Shown: in pieces, positions 61,397 through 64,000 of the stretch | Position numbering within the stretch: the first letter of the stretch is position 1 | Layout of the letters: each line of letters begins with the position of its first letter | Assembly (NCBI RefSeq): GCF_020171365.1 | Contig: NZ_JAIUZO010000002.1 | Span: forward strand, 434,001 to 498,000 | Source: Qipengyuania gaetbuli | GTDB lineage: Bacteria > Pseudomonadota > Alphaproteobacteria > Sphingomonadales > Sphingomonadaceae | Direction of reading: 5' to 3' | Length of the DNA stretch: 64,000 nt | Position numbers and translations under genes: made by a program | The notes under the pieces: model-generated | Told to the model about the DNA's origin: nothing | What the model saw: only the letters and a program-made list of their open reading frames with translations | Database searches by the model: none

Positions 61397-63502
61397 GTGG
61401 ACTTAGTTCTCATAGCCATCGTGCTGGGACTGCTTGCCGTCGTGTACGGCATCTTCACCAGCCGCCAGGTGCTCAATTCGGGTGCCGGTAATGAAAAGAT
61501 GCAGGAAATCGCCGCCGCCATCCAGGAGGGTGCGCAGGCCTATCTGAAGCGTCAGTACACCACCATCGCCTTCGTCGGCGTGGTCGTGGCCGTGCTCGTC
61601 TTCGTCTTCCTCGGGATGATTCCCGCGGTCGGCTTCGTCATCGGCGCGATCCTGTCGGGCGTCGCGGGCTTCATCGGGATGAACATCTCGGTGCGCTCGA
61701 ACGTGCGTACCGCAGCCGCGGCGCAGAGCGGGTTGCAGCAGGGCCTGACCCTCGCTTTCCGCGCCGGTGCCATCACCGGCCTGCTCGTGGCCGGCCTCGC
61801 GCTGCTCGCGATCGCGGTGTTCTTCTGGTACCTGACCGGCCCCGCCGGCCTCGCTGCCAATGACCGCCACGTGATCGACGGCCTCGTCGGCCTTGCCTTC
61901 GGCGCCTCGCTGATCTCGATCTTCGCGCGTCTGGGCGGCGGCATCTTCACCAAGGCCGCCGACGTCGGCGCCGACCTCGTCGGCAAGGTCGAGGCAGGCA
62001 TTCCCGAAGACGATCCGCGCAACCCCGCCGTGATCGCCGACAACGTGGGCGACAACGTGGGCGACTGCGCCGGCATGGCTGCCGACCTGTTCGAAACCTA
62101 TGTCGTGACCGTCGGCGCTACCATGGTGCTGACCGCGCTGCTGCTGGCCGGCCTCGGCGACCTGCTGATGCCGATGATGGCCCTGCCCCTGCTGATCGGC
62201 GGTGCATGCATCCTGACCAGCATCATCGGGACCTATTTCGTGCGCCTCGGCAACGGGACGAACGTGATGGGCGCGATGTACAAGGGCTTCGGCGTCACCG
62301 CCGTCCTGTCGATCCCGCTGATTTACTTCGTCATGCAGTTCGCCCTTGGCGGCGACATGACGAGCGTGATCAACGGCGGCACCGACATGGTTCCGTTCAA
62401 CGGCATGGACCTGTTCTGGTGCTCGGTCATCGGCCTTGCCATCACGGGTCTCATCATCTGGATCACCGAGTATTACACCGGCACGAACTTCCGTCCGGTC
62501 CGCTCGATCGCCAAGGCTTCGGAAACGGGCCACGGCACCAACGTGATCCAGGGCCTGGCCATCAGCCTTGAATCGACCGCGCTGCCGACGATCCTGATCG
62601 TTGCCGGCATTATCGTCACCTACCAGTTCGCAGGGCTCATGGGCATCGCCTATGCCGCCACCGCCATGCTGGCGCTGGCGGGCATGGTCGTGGCGCTCGA
62701 CGCCTATGGCCCGGTCACCGACAATGCCGGCGGCATCGCCGAAATGGCCGGTCTCGACGACAGCGTTCGCGAGAAGACCGACCTGCTCGACGCCGTGGGT
62801 AACACCACCAAGGCCGTGACCAAGGGTTACGCCATCGGTTCGGCCGGCCTTGCCGCGCTGGTGCTGTTCGCTGCCTACACCACCGACCTTCGGGAATTCT
62901 TCCCGGATGCCGAGGTGAACTTCAGCCTCGAGAACCCCTACGTCATCGTGGGCCTGCTGCTCGGCGCGCTGCTCCCGTACCTGTTCGGTGCGATGGGCAT
63001 GACCGCCGTGGGCCGTGCCGCGGGCGACGTGGTGGTCGACGTGCGCGACCAGTTCGCCAACAACCCGGGCATCATGACCTACGAATCCAAGCCGGACTAT
63101 GCCCGGACCGTGGACCTCGTGACCAAGGCCGCGATCAAGGAAATGATCATTCCTTCGATGCTGCCGGTGCTCGCACCGATCGTGGTCTACTACGTGATCA
63201 CCCTGATCGCGGGCCAGGACAACGGCTTTGCGGCGCTGGGCGCACTGCTGCTCGGCGTGATCGTCGGCGGCCTGTTCGTGGCGCTTTCCATGACCGCCGG
63301 TGGCGGCGCATGGGACAATGCCAAGAAGTACATCGAAGACGGCAATCACGGCGGCAAGGGCTCGGAAGCCCACAAGGCTGCCGTGACCGGCGATACCGTG
63401 GGCGATCCCTACAAGGATACCGCGGGCCCGGCAGTGAACCCGATGATCAAGATCACCAACATCGTTGCCCTGCTGCTGCTCGCAGCGCTTGCAGCCGGCT
63501 GA
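61397..63502 (+). CDS. hppA: H+-translocating membrane pyrophosphatase, K+-independent type
   Basis: A 701-residue membrane pyrophosphatase with about sixteen helices that pumps protons by hydrolysing PPi. The substrate loop [22 protein letters not shown] and the [13 protein letters not shown] metal site are complete. The K+-dependence position reads [10 protein letters not shown], with Lys where K+-dependent enzymes have Ala, so this is the K+-independent class. GTG 61397 is chosen because the GGGAGGGG ribosome binding site lies just before it. C-terminal [21 protein letters not shown] is conserved. Confidence 0.97.
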   Translation: MDLVLIAIVLGLLAVVYGIFTSRQVLNSGAGNEKMQEIAAAIQEGAQAYLKRQYTTIAFVGVVVAVLVFVFLGMIPAVGFVIGAILSGVAGFIGMNISVRSNVRTAAAAQSGLQQGLTLAFRAGAITGLLVAGLALLAIAVFFWYLTGPAGLAANDRHVIDGLVGLAFGASLISIFARLGGGIFTKAADVGADLVGKVEAGIPEDDPRNPAVIADNVGDNVGDCAGMAADLFETYVVTVGATMVLTALLLAGLGDLLMPMMALPLLIGGACILTSIIGTYFVRLGNGTNVMGAMYKGFGVTAVLSIPLIYFVMQFALGGDMTSVINGGTDMVPFNGMDLFWCSVIGLAITGLIIWITEYYTGTNFRPVRSIAKASETGHGTNVIQGLAISLESTALPTILIVAGIIVTYQFAGLMGIAYAATAMLALAGMVVALDAYGPVTDNAGGIAEMAGLDDSVREKTDLLDAVGNTTKAVTKGYAIGSAGLAALVLFAAYTTDLREFFPDAEVNFSLENPYVIVGLLLGALLPYLFGAMGMTAVGRAAGDVVVDVRDQFANNPGIMTYESKPDYARTVDLVTKAAIKEMIIPSMLPVLAPIVVYYVITLIAGQDNGFAALGALLLGVIVGGLFVALSMTAGGGAWDNAKKYIEDGNHGGKGSEAHKAAVTGDTVGDPYKDTAGPAVNPMIKITNIVALLLLAALAAG

Positions 63503-63524
63503 TCTTAACCTCTGAAAACAAAGG

Positions 63525-63559
63525 GGGCGGCGGCATCCACGGGTGCCGCCGCCCTTTTT
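63525..63559 (+). terminator. rho-independent terminator of hppA
   Basis: GGGCGGCGGCA (63525-63535) and TGCCGCCGCCC (63544-63554) form a perfect 11-bp stem with loop TCCACGGG, followed by five T. It lies 22 bases after the hppA stop. Confidence 0.93.
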
Positions 63560-63651
63560 CATGGGCCGGTGTTAACCGCTTTTCCGTGTTCCCGTGGTAC
63601 ACATATCCCTGAAGGAAGGGCGCATCCTGCGACCCTCAACGGGATTGGACG

Positions 63652-64000
63652 ATGAGCCGGCATCCGCTGCCCGTTCAGGATGACCAGCGGCACTCCGGTG
63701 GCGTGTGCCCGCTGGCGGACGGCTTCCATCTGCGGTCCTGGCGCGATCCGGAAGTGGGATTGCTGGCGGACAGCTGGGATGACCTGGCTGCACATGCCAG
63801 CACGCCGAACCCCTTCTACGAACGCTGGTATCTCATGCCCTCGCTGGCCGCTTTCGACCCCGATGGGCACACAGGTCTCGGCCTGTTCTTAGCCGACGGA
63901 AAGCTGCGCGGCCTGGTCCCGATCGCGCGCAGCACGTCCTACCACGGGCGGCGATTGCCGCATCTTGCCGGGTGGCTCCATCCCAACATCTTCAGCGGCA
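63652..64000 (+). CDS. GNAT/CelD-like acetyltransferase, 5' part only
   Basis: Starts at ATG 63652 and runs off the window; 116 residues are visible. The segment TPNPFYERWYLMPSLAAFDP, then LRGLVPIARS and LPHLAGWLHPNIF, matches the N terminus of the CelD/BcsL-type GNAT proteins found in exopolysaccharide regions of alphaproteobacteria. The acetyl-CoA motif lies beyond the window. A gap of 149 bases separates it from hppA and holds only the hppA terminator. Confidence 0.7.
   Translation, partial: MSRHPLPVQDDQRHSGGVCPLADGFHLRSWRDPEVGLLADSWDDLAAHASTPNPFYERWYLMPSLAAFDPDGHTGLGLFLADGKLRGLVPIARSTSYHGRRLPHLAGWLHPNIFSG

Noticed and set aside
61403..63562. 719-codon open frame antisense to hppA
   Set aside because: Composition (His/Gly/Asp-rich) is typical of the complement of a membrane protein gene at high GC.
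1..64000. tRNA, rRNA, riboswitch or insertion sequence
   Set aside because: I scanned the intergenic spaces, all under 300 bases, and saw no cloverleaf arms, T-box, terminal inverted repeats or transposase motifs.

Overview
The window is a compact, high-GC (about 64% by eye) stretch of alphaproteobacterial chromosome. Gene content and order point to Sphingomonadales, most likely Erythrobacteraceae (Erythrobacter/Qipengyuania type). That placement is inferred from families: plant-type gshA beside rsmE and ubiA, a cox cluster ending in SURF1-thrC, hisG-hisD-nusB-thiL followed by an H+-pyrophosphatase, and several small proteins I associate with this family. I saw no insertion sequence, prophage, CRISPR array, tRNA or rRNA. 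No stretch over 300 bases lacks a gene. CDS coordinates include the stop codon.

Layout. 1-1151: a cut-off LexA/S24-type regulator divergent from two small coupled genes, with a TCCTA/TAGGA operator array between them. 1152-7778 (minus): a hydroxyacid dehydrogenase, cysS, a nitroreductase, cobT, a transaldolase-type aldolase and ubiA. 7818-10303 (plus): rsmE, gshA and a monooxygenase. 10305-16017 (minus): an ICMT-like membrane protein, bamB, a YfgM-like protein, a glycosyltransferase and a hydrolase. 16098-24951: selO, astD, envelope proteins, rarD, pyrC, ygfZ, and a TetR gene facing a diiron-like PF10118 gene. 25011-38605 (mostly minus): rplU-rpmA, a moaD/moaE/folB pterin operon, thrC, and the aa3-type cytochrome c oxidase cluster (coxB, coxA, ctaB, coxF, ctaG, coxC, SURF1). 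38806-44642 (plus): pyrE-pdxJ-membrane protein-acpS-lepB and an AI-2E family gene, all tightly coupled, then ruvX. 44620-46664 (minus): three unrecognised genes headed by a 53-residue peptide. 46803-56891: thioesterases, a class A PBP, cobS, a J-domain protein, bolA, pirin, SDR and a hydrolase. 56888-64000: a DUF2332 protein, hisG-hisD-nusB-thiL, hppA, and the start of a GNAT/CelD-like gene.

How the genes work together. Much of the window is housekeeping: respiration (haem-copper oxidase with its haem O synthase and copper chaperone), proton pumping by pyrophosphatase, cofactor synthesis (ubiquinone, pyridoxal phosphate, molybdopterin, folate, thiamine, cobalamin, glutathione), envelope assembly (BamB, class A PBP, LepB), and translation (CysS, RsmE, L21, L27).

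The best candidate for something undescribed is the three-gene cassette at 44620-46664: a 53-residue precursor-like peptide with two unfamiliar enzyme-sized proteins. Other points are a likely CTG start for thiL, an autoregulatory operator array at the left edge, a paired palindrome between the TetR and PF10118 genes, and a 37-bp tandem duplication before astD.
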